Assembly (NCBI GenBank): GCA_937893015.1
Contig: CALBJX010000052.1
Coordinates: 1 to 26,702 of the forward strand
Origin: an uncultured Verrucomicrobiales bacterium
GTDB taxonomy: Bacteria; Verrucomicrobiota; Verrucomicrobiia; Verrucomicrobiales; Akkermansiaceae
Length of the DNA stretch: 26,702 nt
Direction of reading: 5' to 3'
The position numbers and the translations under genes were made by a program. Under the pieces are notes generated by a model. The model searched no databases. It was given only the letters and a program-made list of their open reading frames with translations, and was not told the DNA's origin. Below are positions 21,173-26,702 of the stretch, one piece after another. Each line of letters opens with the position of its first letter. Position 1 is the stretch's first letter.

Positions 21173-21931
21173 TCAGTATTTGAGAAGTCGGTAATATTGG
21201 TAGTTCATGTAGGCCAGCCAGCCGCAAATCATCATGTTGAAGATGCTGCCCGAGAGCACGGCCAGAGCCACCAGCAGGGCGGAGAAGAAGAGCCCGATGC
21301 GGCAGGCCTTGAAATCGCTGCGCAGGATGTTGCCCAGCAGCTTGCCGCCGTCCAGCGGGAACACGGGGAAGAGGTTGAACACCGTCCACCAGAAGCCCAG
21401 CATCATGAAAGTCATGAGGAACTGCCCCATGAAGGGGGAGGTCGGGTGGGTCATCCAGCCTTCGGTGAGTGCCGCACTGATGGCATCGGGCATGGGCACC
21501 AACCCCGAGAGGGGGAAGAAAATCGAAAAGCCAACGCCCGCCAAGGGTTTTCCCACAAGGAGACCGTGCACCAGCCCCGCCGCCAGACACACGGCCAGCG
21601 AGCCGAGCGGCCCCGCCGCCACCATGGCGAAGTAGCCCTGACGCGTGGGCGGCAGCGTGGCGTGCTGTGTCACCCCGCCCAGCCCTGCAATGGTGATGGC
21701 GGCCGGGCCCGCGCCCACGCGGCGGCCCACCAGCGCGTGGCCGAACTCATGCGCCAGCAGCGTCACCATGCCCGCGGCCACGAAGAGCAGCACGCTGACC
21801 AGTGCTTCCTTGCTGTCGATGCCGAACCCGCCGCCGATGAGTGCGAGAATCACCCACGATATGGGCTGAATTTGCACGGGCACACCGAACAGCTCAAAAG
21901 ATAGGGTCCCTTTGGGGGCTTCATTGTACAT
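21173..21931 (-). CDS. M50 family (site-2 protease-like) membrane metalloprotease
   Basis: This 252-residue polytopic membrane protein has the zinc site HEFGH (61-65) in a membrane helix and the third ligand in NLFPVFPLDGG (Asp194), the defining pair of M50 site-2 proteases. About six hydrophobic segments are visible. There is no PDZ or CBS domain, so it belongs to the short rhomboid-like/SpoIVFB-like SREBP subgroup of the family. Such enzymes cut substrates inside the membrane in signalling or clearance. The sialate esterase gene follows 12 bases downstream; a functional link is not evident. The start ATG at 21931 is the only reasonable one. The upstream 127-base gap is shared with the divergent tRNA gene. 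Confidence 0.9.
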   Translation of the reverse strand: MYNEAPKGTLSFELFGVPVQIQPISWVILALIGGGFGIDSKEALVSVLLFVAAGMVTLLAHEFGHALVGRRVGAGPAAITIAGLGGVTQHATLPPTRQGYFAMVAAGPLGSLAVCLAAGLVHGLLVGKPLAGVGFSIFFPLSGLVPMPDAISAALTEGWMTHPTSPFMGQFLMTFMMLGFWWTVFNLFPVFPLDGGKLLGNILRSDFKACRIGLFFSALLVALAVLSGSIFNMMICGWLAYMNYQYYRLLKY

Positions 21932-21998
21932 ATCGCCTGTATCCTACCCCATTTTTTCGCCGATTTCCATAAAAAATGATTTTTTTATGAAAAAAAGC

Positions 21999-22027
21999 TT
22001 GCTTCCTGCGCTGTCTCGGTGTAATAT
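21999..22027 (+). promoter_or_regulatory. tRNA-Asn promoter (TTGCTT-17-TAATAT)
   Basis: A -35 TTGCTT (21999-22004) and a -10 TAATAT (22022-22027) lie 17 bases apart. The bases just upstream (about 21968-21998) are A/T-rich and could act as an UP element; they include a palindrome CATAAAAAA...TTTTTTATG. Confidence 0.78.
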
Positions 22028-22058
22028 CCGCCCGCACCCCGTCGACGGGGAACGCAAT

Positions 22059-22130
22059 TCCGGCGTAGCTCAGCGGGAGAGCGGGTGACTGTTAATCACT
22101 AGGTCGTTGGTTCGATCCCAACCGCCGGAG
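22059..22130 (+). tRNA. tRNA-Asn (anticodon GTT)
   Basis: A complete 72-base cloverleaf can be folded: acceptor TCCGGCG with CGCCGGA, D arm GCTC...GAGC, anticodon arm GGTGA-CTGTTAA-TCACT with anticodon GTT at 22091-22093, T arm GTTGG-TTCGATC-CCAAC, and discriminator G. CCA is not encoded, so it must be added after transcription. A promoter lies upstream and a strong terminator follows, so it is a single-gene unit. Confidence 0.97.
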
Positions 22131-22136
22131 GAAATC

Positions 22137-22171
22137 AAAAAGCTCGGTAAGGCAACTTACCGAGCTTTTTT
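22137..22171 (+). terminator. Terminator after tRNA-Asn
   Basis: A 15-base-pair stem (22137-22151, loop GCAA, 22156-22170) with a run of six T at its 3' end starts 7 bases after the tRNA. The A-run on the other side makes it potentially usable by the minus-strand YggS gene too. Confidence 0.93.
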
Positions 22172-22198
22172 GTGCCTTGGCGCAGGCGGATGATGGCG

Positions 22199-22879
22199 TC
22201 AGCGTTTTCCGAAGATGGCGGAGCCGACGCGGACGATGGTGGCCCCTTCTTCTACGGCCACGACGAAGTCATGGCTCATGCCCATAGAGAGTTCTGGCAG
22301 CGGCAGGGGGCCGCGAGTGCGCAGCTCCTCGGAAAGGGTGCGCAGGGCGGCGAAGGCGGGTCGGGCACCCTCCGGCGTTTCCGTGGGGGCGGGGATGCAC
22401 ATGAGGCCGCGGATGTCGAGGTTCGGCAGGGCGGTCAGCTCTGCCCACTGCTCGCGGAGTTCAGCGGGGGTAAAGCCGTGCTTCGTTTCTTCGCCGTCCA
22501 CGTTCACCTCCAGCAGGATGCGGGCGGTGAGGCTCAACTCACCCGCAATGCGGGAGACAGCCTGTGCCAGTTTCAGGGAGTCCACCGCCTGAATCAGCGA
22601 GACGCCCGCTTCCAACGCTTTGCGCACTTTGTTGCGCTGCAGGGGGCCGATGAGGTGCCACACGCAGTCCGACGGCATCTGCGGCATCTTCTCCATGCAC
22701 TCTTGCAGCTTGTTTTCGCCGAAGAGGCGCTGACCATCCGCATAGGCCTGCATGATGTCGGAGACAGGAAAGGTTTTGCTGACAGCGAGCAGGGTGACGC
22801 TGCCCGCGGCGCGTCCCGCGCGTTGTTCTGCCGCGGCGATGGCGGTGCGAATGTCGTCGAGCTGGTTCCGGATGTACAT
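22199..22879 (-). CDS. yggS: YggS/PLPBP family pyridoxal phosphate homeostasis protein
   Basis: This 226-residue protein is a single-domain PLP-binding TIM-barrel with no known catalytic activity, involved in vitamin B6 balance. The PLP lysine is Lys35 in LLAVSKTFP. Other hallmarks are FGENKLQECMEK (53-64), WHLIGPLQRNK (74-84), the LSMGMSHDF phosphate-binding segment, and the terminal RVGSAIFGKR. The length is standard. The ATG at 22879 sits 17 bases after the terminator of the RRM gene, so its promoter must overlap that hairpin or read-through supplies it; none is obvious. It ends close to the tRNA-Asn terminator. Its presence 4 kb from pdxH is notable but may be coincidence. Confidence 0.94.
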   Translation of the reverse strand: MYIRNQLDDIRTAIAAAEQRAGRAAGSVTLLAVSKTFPVSDIMQAYADGQRLFGENKLQECMEKMPQMPSDCVWHLIGPLQRNKVRKALEAGVSLIQAVDSLKLAQAVSRIAGELSLTARILLEVNVDGEETKHGFTPAELREQWAELTALPNLDIRGLMCIPAPTETPEGARPAFAALRTLSEELRTRGPLPLPELSMGMSHDFVVAVEEGATIVRVGSAIFGKR

Positions 22880-22889
22880 GATGCTTGCT

Positions 22890-22928
22890 CAAAAGAACGG
22901 GGCGGCGGTCTTTGACCCACCGCCCCGT
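22890..22928 (-). terminator. Terminator of the RRM protein gene
   Basis: A 12-base-pair GC-rich stem (22897-22908 with 22917-22928, one U-G wobble in the minus-strand RNA) is followed on the minus strand by TTCTTTTG. It begins 28 bases after the RRM gene stop. Confidence 0.8.
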
Positions 22929-22955
22929 CGGGTTGAATCGTTGTCAGCGTTGCGC

Positions 22956-23645
22956 TCAGGCCTGTTCTTCGGCGGGAGCGGCGGGTGTTTCCGCAGGAGC
23001 GGCGGGAGCTTCCGCAGGAGCGGCGGGTGTTTCCGCAGAAGCAGGTGTTTCTGCGGGGACTGTGTCCGCTTCGGGACGCTCAGCCTTCTCACTGGCGGCG
23101 CTCACCATCATCTCGCGACCCATGAAGGGCTGGCCGTGCAGCACCTCGGCGGCACGCTTGGCGTCATCCATGTTCACCATCTCCACAAAGGCATAGCCTT
23201 TGCTCTTGTAGGTGCGGGGATTGTAGATGATCTCCACGCTGCGGACATGGCCGAAACCCTTAAAGAGGTCCTCCAGCTCGGATTCCGTAGCCTCGTAGGA
23301 GAGATTGCCGACATAGAGGCGGGAGTTTTTGGTGGGGGGCACGCTGGTGGCGCGACGCTTGCCGCGGGCGGCGGGGTTGCCGGTCCGGTTAGCGCTTCCT
23401 TTGGCGATGCGCACGTTCTCGGGAGCCTTCGTGCGGGGTTTGCGTTCACCCTGTTTTCTGTCGGCCTTCTTATCCTTCTTCTTGCCGAAGCCGAAGAAGC
23501 TCAGCACTCGGCTGATGAAGGAAGGCTTTTTCTCCGGAGCGGACTCCGGGCGGGGCATGCGGTGGCGGCGGTTGTTGTTGCGGTTGTTGTGACGACGGCG
23601 ACGGGCACCCTGTCCCTGTCGTCCCTGTGTGTAATGTTCAGCCAT
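22956..23645 (-). CDS. RNA-binding protein with one RRM domain and disordered tails
   Basis: This 229-residue protein has a single RRM at about residues 108-185, with RNP2 LYVGNL (110-115) and RNP1 KGYAFVEM (149-156) both canonical. The first 105 residues are very rich in Arg, Lys and Asn and look disordered; they include the short hydrophobic stretch FISRVLSFFGFG (43-54). The C-terminus (190-229) is a Pro/Ala/Glu tail built from near-perfect repeats of APAETPA type. Bacterial RRM proteins of this class bind RNA, but targets are unknown. The start at 23645 (MAEHYTQ) is the first ATG in frame. No Shine-Dalgarno sequence is seen. The long upstream gap contains a large nested hairpin (23745-23797). 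Confidence 0.88.
   Translation of the reverse strand: MAEHYTQGRQGQGARRRRHNNRNNNRRHRMPRPESAPEKKPSFISRVLSFFGFGKKKDKKADRKQGERKPRTKAPENVRIAKGSANRTGNPAARGKRRATSVPPTKNSRLYVGNLSYEATESELEDLFKGFGHVRSVEIIYNPRTYKSKGYAFVEMVNMDDAKRAAEVLHGQPFMGREMMVSAASEKAERPEADTVPAETPASAETPAAPAEAPAAPAETPAAPAEEQA
22975..23037. repeat. Three 21-bp tandem repeats inside the RRM gene
   Basis: Three copies of a 21-base unit (22975-22995, 22996-23016, 23017-23037) encode the Pro/Ala/Glu tail. Copies one and three are identical (GGAGCGGCGGGTGTTTCCGC plus A). A degenerate fourth copy follows. The unit keeps the reading frame, so copy number may vary between strains without breaking the gene. Confidence 0.85.
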
Positions 23646-23744
23646 GGTCGGTGGAATGAGTTATATGGTGTTATCGTGTATCGCACTCGCGCGGGGCGGC
23701 CTTTCACAACGCCGCTCGTCCGCGTCTGTAGGAATGAGAGAGTT

Positions 23745-23797
23745 CGGACACCGCGCCCGCGCGCAGCGTCTGCGCGGCATACGGGTACACGTGTCCG
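23745..23797. other. Large nested hairpin upstream of the RRM gene
   Basis: Nested complementary segments form one long stem: CGGACAC (23745-23751) with GTGTCCG (23791-23797), CCCG (23756-23759) with CGGG (23782-23785), and CGCGCAG (23760-23766) with CTGCGCG (23770-23776) around a CGT loop. It lies about 100 bases upstream of the RRM gene and could be a structured leader or a second speA terminator. No T-run follows on the minus strand. Confidence 0.5.
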
Positions 23798-23856
23798 CCA
23801 CACACTATGCGTTCTCTTTGCAGAGGAGGCAAGCTCAAAGTATGACATAAAGGCGA

Positions 23857-23884
23857 CCGCCCGCCGTCAAACAGCGGCGGGCGG
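23857..23884 (-). terminator. GC-rich hairpin after speA
   Basis: A perfect 10-base-pair stem (CCGCCCGCCG and complement, loop of 8) begins 35 bases past the speA stop. On the minus strand it is followed by TCGCCTTTATG, a weak T-tract, so it may stall or protect the transcript rather than end it fully. Confidence 0.55.
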
Positions 23885-23919
23885 CGAAAAAAAGCAGAAG
23901 GTCGGAGGCGCGGGCGCGT

Positions 23920-25857
23920 TTACAACTCGTAGTAGGTGTAGCCGTTGAGGCCGTCGCGGTAGGCTTCCAGCGCGGCGCGGCGCTGGCGCGGGGTGATGCG
24001 GCCTTCCTCAACGGCCTGCTCCGCCAGCGCACGGAACTTGGCGACAAGCTCCTTGGCATCGTACTTCACATAGGAGAGCACATCCGCCACGCAGTCGCCT
24101 TCTTCCTCATCCGTGAAGACGGGGCGGCCGTTTTCGAGGTGCACGCTGACGACGTTTGTGTCGCCCAGCAGGTTGTGGATGTCACCGAGGGTCTCTTGGT
24201 ACGCGCCCACGAGGAACACGGCGATGTAGTAGTTCTCATCGGGGTCCACCTCATGCAGCGGCAGGGATTTGGCCACGTCCTCGCGGTCGATGAAGTGGTC
24301 AATCTTGCCGTCGCAGTCGCAGGTGATGTCCACCAGCACTGTCTTCTGCGTGGGGCGCTCGGAGAGGCGCTGGATGGGCATCACGGGGAAGAGCTGGTCG
24401 ATGGCCCAGCTGTCCGGCAGGCTTTGGAAGAGCGAGAAGTTGGAGTAGTAGAAGTCCACCATGTTGTCGGAGACCTCTTTTAAATCCTCGGGGATTTCGC
24501 TCATCTCCGCAATGCGGTGGGCAATCATGCCCATGATGTGCCAGTAGATGGCCTCGCCGATGCCGCGCTCGCGCAGGCTCACGTTGCCGTAGAAGAACTG
24601 CATGCGCAGCTGGTCGCGGTAGTAGTTGGCATCGTTGTAGCACTCCTGAATATTCTTGCGGGTGAGGATGCGGCGGGTTTCATCCAGCGCCTTGAGCACC
24701 TCGCCGGGGTTGTCGGGCAGGGCCGGGGCGGCGGCATCCGCACCGGGGGCGGTGGTCACATCCAGCACGTTGAACACCAGCACGCCGTGGTAGGCGGACA
24801 CCGCGCGCCCGCTCTCCGTCACCAGCGTGGGGTGCGGAACCTCGGCCTTCGTGCACATCTCGCCCACGATTTCCACGATATCACGGGCGTACTCCTGCAC
24901 CGTGTAGTTGCAGGAGGAATGGAAATTGGTCTGCGAGCCGTCGTAATCCACCGCCAGGCCGCCGCCCATGTCGAGCGTGCCCATGGGCGCACCCTCGCGC
25001 ACGAGGTCGATGTACATGCGGCAGGCCTCCGTGAGCCCCTCGCGCACCACGGAGATGTTGGGGATTTGCGAGCCTTGGTGGTAGTGCAGCACCTTCAGGC
25101 AGTGCAGTTTGCCCGCGTCCTTCAGGCGGTCGATAACCTCGATGACCTGCGCCGTGTTCAGGCCGAAGACGGACTTGTCGCCCGCGGATTCGCTCCAGTG
25201 GCCGGAGCCCTTGGCGGACAGGCGCACGCGCACGCCGAGGTTGGGCTCGATGCCGAGCTTCTCCGCACGGGCGAGGATGGCGGGCAGCTCGTTGGGCATC
25301 TCCAGAATGAGGTGGATGTTGAGCCCCATGCACTGCCCCATGAGCGCGAGGTCGATGAACTCATCGTCCTTGTAGCCGTTGCACATCAGGAAGGCTTCGG
25401 TGTCCTTCATCTGCGCCATGGCGGCGATAAGCTCGGGCTTGGAGCCCGCCTCCAACCCGTAGTGATACGGCAGGCCGCAGGAGACGATTTCCTCCACAAT
25501 CTGCCGTTGCTGGTTCACCTTGATGGGGTACACACCGCGGTAGTGGCCTTGGTATTTCGCCTCTTTGATGGCTTTGATAAAGCTGTCGTTGAGCTCGCAG
25601 ACGCGGGCGCGGAGCAAGTCGCGGAAACGCAGCAGCACGGGTGCATCCGTGCCGCGCTCGGCCAGCCCCTTCATGATATCATGCAGACTGACGGATTTCT
25701 TGCTGCCGTCGGAGTCCTCCAGTCGCACGGCGACCTCGCCGTTGCGGGTGACGTTGAAATATCCGTTGCTCCAATCATTGATGCCGTACAGGTCGGCGGA
25801 ATCCGAAGGCGTCCAGTTGCGAACCTTGCGTTTGACGGGGGTGTGGCGTGCGGGCAT
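23920..25857 (-). CDS. speA: Biosynthetic arginine decarboxylase SpeA
   Basis: SpeA is a PLP-dependent enzyme of the alanine racemase fold that converts arginine to agmatine, the first step of one putrescine/spermidine route. The 645-residue length is typical. PLP lysine 113 lies in GVYPIKVNQ, LHYHQGSQI is the barrel segment after it, and LDMGGGLAVDYDGS is the glycine-rich phosphate-binding loop. DITCDCDGKIDHF near the C-terminus carries the conserved active-site Cys region (TCDSDG in E. coli). The start at 25857 (MPARHTPVKRKV) is the first ATG after a good promoter (25935-25963), with a leader of about 71 bases. Agmatine-processing genes are not in this window. Confidence 0.96.
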   Translation of the reverse strand: MPARHTPVKRKVRNWTPSDSADLYGINDWSNGYFNVTRNGEVAVRLEDSDGSKKSVSLHDIMKGLAERGTDAPVLLRFRDLLRARVCELNDSFIKAIKEAKYQGHYRGVYPIKVNQQRQIVEEIVSCGLPYHYGLEAGSKPELIAAMAQMKDTEAFLMCNGYKDDEFIDLALMGQCMGLNIHLILEMPNELPAILARAEKLGIEPNLGVRVRLSAKGSGHWSESAGDKSVFGLNTAQVIEVIDRLKDAGKLHCLKVLHYHQGSQIPNISVVREGLTEACRMYIDLVREGAPMGTLDMGGGLAVDYDGSQTNFHSSCNYTVQEYARDIVEIVGEMCTKAEVPHPTLVTESGRAVSAYHGVLVFNVLDVTTAPGADAAAPALPDNPGEVLKALDETRRILTRKNIQECYNDANYYRDQLRMQFFYGNVSLRERGIGEAIYWHIMGMIAHRIAEMSEIPEDLKEVSDNMVDFYYSNFSLFQSLPDSWAIDQLFPVMPIQRLSERPTQKTVLVDITCDCDGKIDHFIDREDVAKSLPLHEVDPDENYYIAVFLVGAYQETLGDIHNLLGDTNVVSVHLENGRPVFTDEEEGDCVADVLSYVKYDAKELVAKFRALAEQAVEEGRITPRQRRAALEAYRDGLNGYTYYEL

Positions 25858-25934
25858 GGCAGGATGTTTTTCCTAGGAATGTGGCGTGCGAATGTCTGCG
25901 GTCGCGCGGGTGTCGCCGCGCAGTGAACGCGCGC

Positions 25935-25963
25935 GTTATATATCAGCACGGGGAAATTGTCAA
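25935..25963 (-). promoter_or_regulatory. speA promoter (TTGACA-17-TATAAC)
   Basis: The minus strand has a consensus -35 TTGACA (25958-25963) and a -10 TATAAC (25935-25940) with a 17-base spacer. The predicted start near 25928 gives a leader of about 71 bases. Confidence 0.85.
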
Positions 25964-26093
25964 TGCCGAAGTTTTTTCTTTTTTAGCGGCATTCTTTCGG
26001 AATTCTTAATGATTTATCGGGCTCCTCCTCCTTGAAAATACCGCCTTTTCGGGGGCTTTATGTAAAAAAATAGCCCTCTTTGTGAAATTTGGG

Positions 26094-26122
26094 TTGCCAA
26101 GAAGGCAAAAATCGTGTAGACT
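26094..26122 (+). promoter_or_regulatory. rplS promoter (TTGCCA-17-TAGACT)
   Basis: TTGCCA (26094-26099) and TAGACT (26117-26122) lie 17 bases apart. The predicted start near 26129 gives a leader of about 59 bases before the rplS ATG. Confidence 0.72.
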
Positions 26123-26135
26123 GGCGCACCCACCA

Positions 26136-26151
26136 CGAGCCGGGAGGCTCG
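26136..26151 (+). promoter_or_regulatory. Hairpin in the rplS leader
   Basis: CGAGCC-GGGA-GGCTCG forms a six-base-pair stem with a GGGA loop, beginning about 7 bases after the predicted transcript start. It could be a ribosomal-protein autoregulatory site or simply a 5' stabiliser; this cannot be decided from the sequence. Confidence 0.45.
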
Positions 26152-26173
26152 GATTATCAATTTTACAACACAG

Positions 26174-26180
26174 AAGGAGA
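26174..26180 (+). promoter_or_regulatory. Strong Shine-Dalgarno before rplS
   Basis: AAGGAGA lies 7 bases before the ATG at 26188. It is the clearest ribosome binding site in the window, and it fixes the rplS start against the longer upstream open frame. Confidence 0.85.
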
Positions 26181-26187
26181 TATCAGA

Positions 26188-26532
26188 ATGAACATTCTCG
26201 ACACTATCGGAAAAGAGCAGATGAAGGACGACGTGACGCCCTTCAACGTCGGCGACACCGTCAAGGTCCACTGCCGCGTGATTGAAGGTGGCAAGGAACG
26301 CGTGCAGATTTATCAGGGCATCGTCATCGGCAAGCGTGGCGCCGGCATCAACGAGGCCTTCACCGTCCGCAAGATTTCCTACGGCGAAGGTGTGGAACGC
26401 TCCTTCCCCATCCATTCCCCCAAGATTGCCAAGATCGAGGTCGTGAACCGCGGTAAGGTGCGTCGCGCCAAGCTCAACTACCTCCGCAGCCGCGTGGGTA
26501 AGGAAGCCGTCACCGTGAAGTCCGCCCGCTAA
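26188..26532 (+). CDS. rplS: 50S ribosomal protein L19
   Basis: L19 is a structural protein of the large ribosomal subunit at the interface with the 30S subunit. The 114-residue length and sequence are typical: FNVGDTVKVHCRVIEGGKERVQIYQGIVIGKRGAGI in the first half, the family signature region FTVRKISYGEGVERSFPIHSPKI, and the basic C-terminus GKVRRAKLNYLRSR. The open frame extends 33 codons upstream, but the strong Shine-Dalgarno sequence and the family N-terminus select the ATG at 26188. In many bacteria rplS follows rpsP-rimM-trmD; here it has its own promoter and terminator and its upstream neighbour speA is divergent, so it is a stand-alone unit. Confidence 0.98.
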   Translation: MNILDTIGKEQMKDDVTPFNVGDTVKVHCRVIEGGKERVQIYQGIVIGKRGAGINEAFTVRKISYGEGVERSFPIHSPKIAKIEVVNRGKVRRAKLNYLRSRVGKEAVTVKSAR

Positions 26533-26587
26533 GGCGATTCCGCGTTGATGGCCTGCCATCATACGGATTATATTGTATAGCATTTCT

Positions 26588-26624
26588 CTCCGCTCTCTTG
26601 CTCGCGCAAGAGAGCGGAGTTTTT
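26588..26624 (+). terminator. Terminator of rplS
   Basis: A perfect 13-base-pair stem (CTCCGCTCTCTTG and complement, 26588-26600 with 26607-26619) is followed by TTTTTG. It begins 55 bases after the rplS stop codon. Confidence 0.93.
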
Positions 26625-26673
26625 GTGCCGGGATGGCAAGTGGCGCAACAAATGAGCAGTTTGTCGAACTGAA

Positions 26674-26702
26674 TGTACGAAGTACGATGTACGATGTACG
26701 AA
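26674..26702. repeat. Partial heptad-arm element E (left arm, cut by window end)
   Basis: Four 7-base units of variable dinucleotide plus TACGA (TG, AG, TG, TG) run to the last base of the window. These 29 bases are identical to the right arm of element A read on the other strand. It lies about 50 bases beyond the rplS terminator. The rest of the element is outside the window. Confidence 0.85.

Larger units (their letters stand above)
25858..26187. other. Divergent regulatory gap between speA and rplS (330 bp)
   Basis: This gap carries the speA leader and promoter on the minus strand and the rplS promoter, leader hairpin and ribosome binding site on the plus strand. The middle (about 25964-26093) is A/T-rich compared with the rest of the window. 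I see no gene, no heptad arm and no clear operator there. Confidence 0.7.

Noticed and set aside
19619..21904. A 761-codon plus-strand frame across the esterase and M50 genes
   Set aside because: It spans two real genes and their gap and starts inside the terminator hairpin. The translation is His/Gly/Ala-rich and without motifs.
22880..22896. Separate promoter for yggS
   Set aside because: Only 17 bases separate the yggS start from the upstream terminator stem, and no -10/-35 pair could be read there.
24517..25926. A 469-codon plus-strand frame opposite speA
   Set aside because: It is antisense to a well-conserved arginine decarboxylase, and its translation has no recognisable features.

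Overview
The window looks like a stretch of a GC-rich, Gram-negative chromosome. My best guess is Verrucomicrobiota, Akkermansia-like. The reasons are an LpxI-type lipid A gene, a secreted sialate O-acetylesterase, GYF/DUF805 membrane proteins, and frequent starts without a Shine-Dalgarno sequence. The phylum is an inference; no rRNA or marker-gene comparison was possible. Gene content is mostly housekeeping: 19 protein genes and one tRNA. No phage, transposase, CRISPR or defence gene is visible.

Layout. 99-4849 (minus strand): a six-hairpin glycosidase-like protein, a GYF/zinc-ribbon/DUF805 membrane protein, a second DUF805 protein and miaA. 5064-7790 (minus): purB and an M42 aminopeptidase, each with its own promoter. 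7934-12361 (plus): a 2-oxoacid dehydrogenase operon (E1 alpha, E1 beta, E2) followed by lpxI. 12404-13186 (plus): rph, convergent with a long U32-family protein (13246-15693, minus). 15783-17255 (minus): an unrecognised membrane protein. 17446-19568 (plus): pdxH and an M24 aminopeptidase P. 19661-21931 (minus): an M50 membrane protease and a sialate O-acetylesterase. 22059-22130: tRNA-Asn. 22199-25857 (minus): YggS, an RRM RNA-binding protein and speA. 26188-26532 (plus): rplS.

The most unusual content is between the genes. Four complete inverted-repeat elements (about 1654-1771, 4867-5061, 6568-6735, 18096-18228) and two partial ones at the window ends (to 77, and from 26674) share one design. 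Each has terminal arms built from 7-base units around a GC-rich hairpin core. In the two better-preserved subfamilies a unit is a 5-base constant part plus a variable dinucleotide. The outer end lies at, or within about 60-140 bases of, the 3' end of a gene, and in three cases within 3 bases of, or inside, the stop codon. Three of the elements carry a terminator-like hairpin. Both window ends fall inside arms of one subfamily, as expected if this is an assembly contig broken at a high-copy repeat.

A second theme is transcription start placement. Good sigma70-type promoters (-35, 16-17 base spacer, -10) can be read before many genes. For pdhA, rph, pdxH, the U32 gene and perhaps the glycosidase gene, the -10 box lies only 5-10 bases before the ATG, which predicts leaderless or nearly leaderless mRNAs. 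rplS, by contrast, has a real leader with a strong ribosome binding site.
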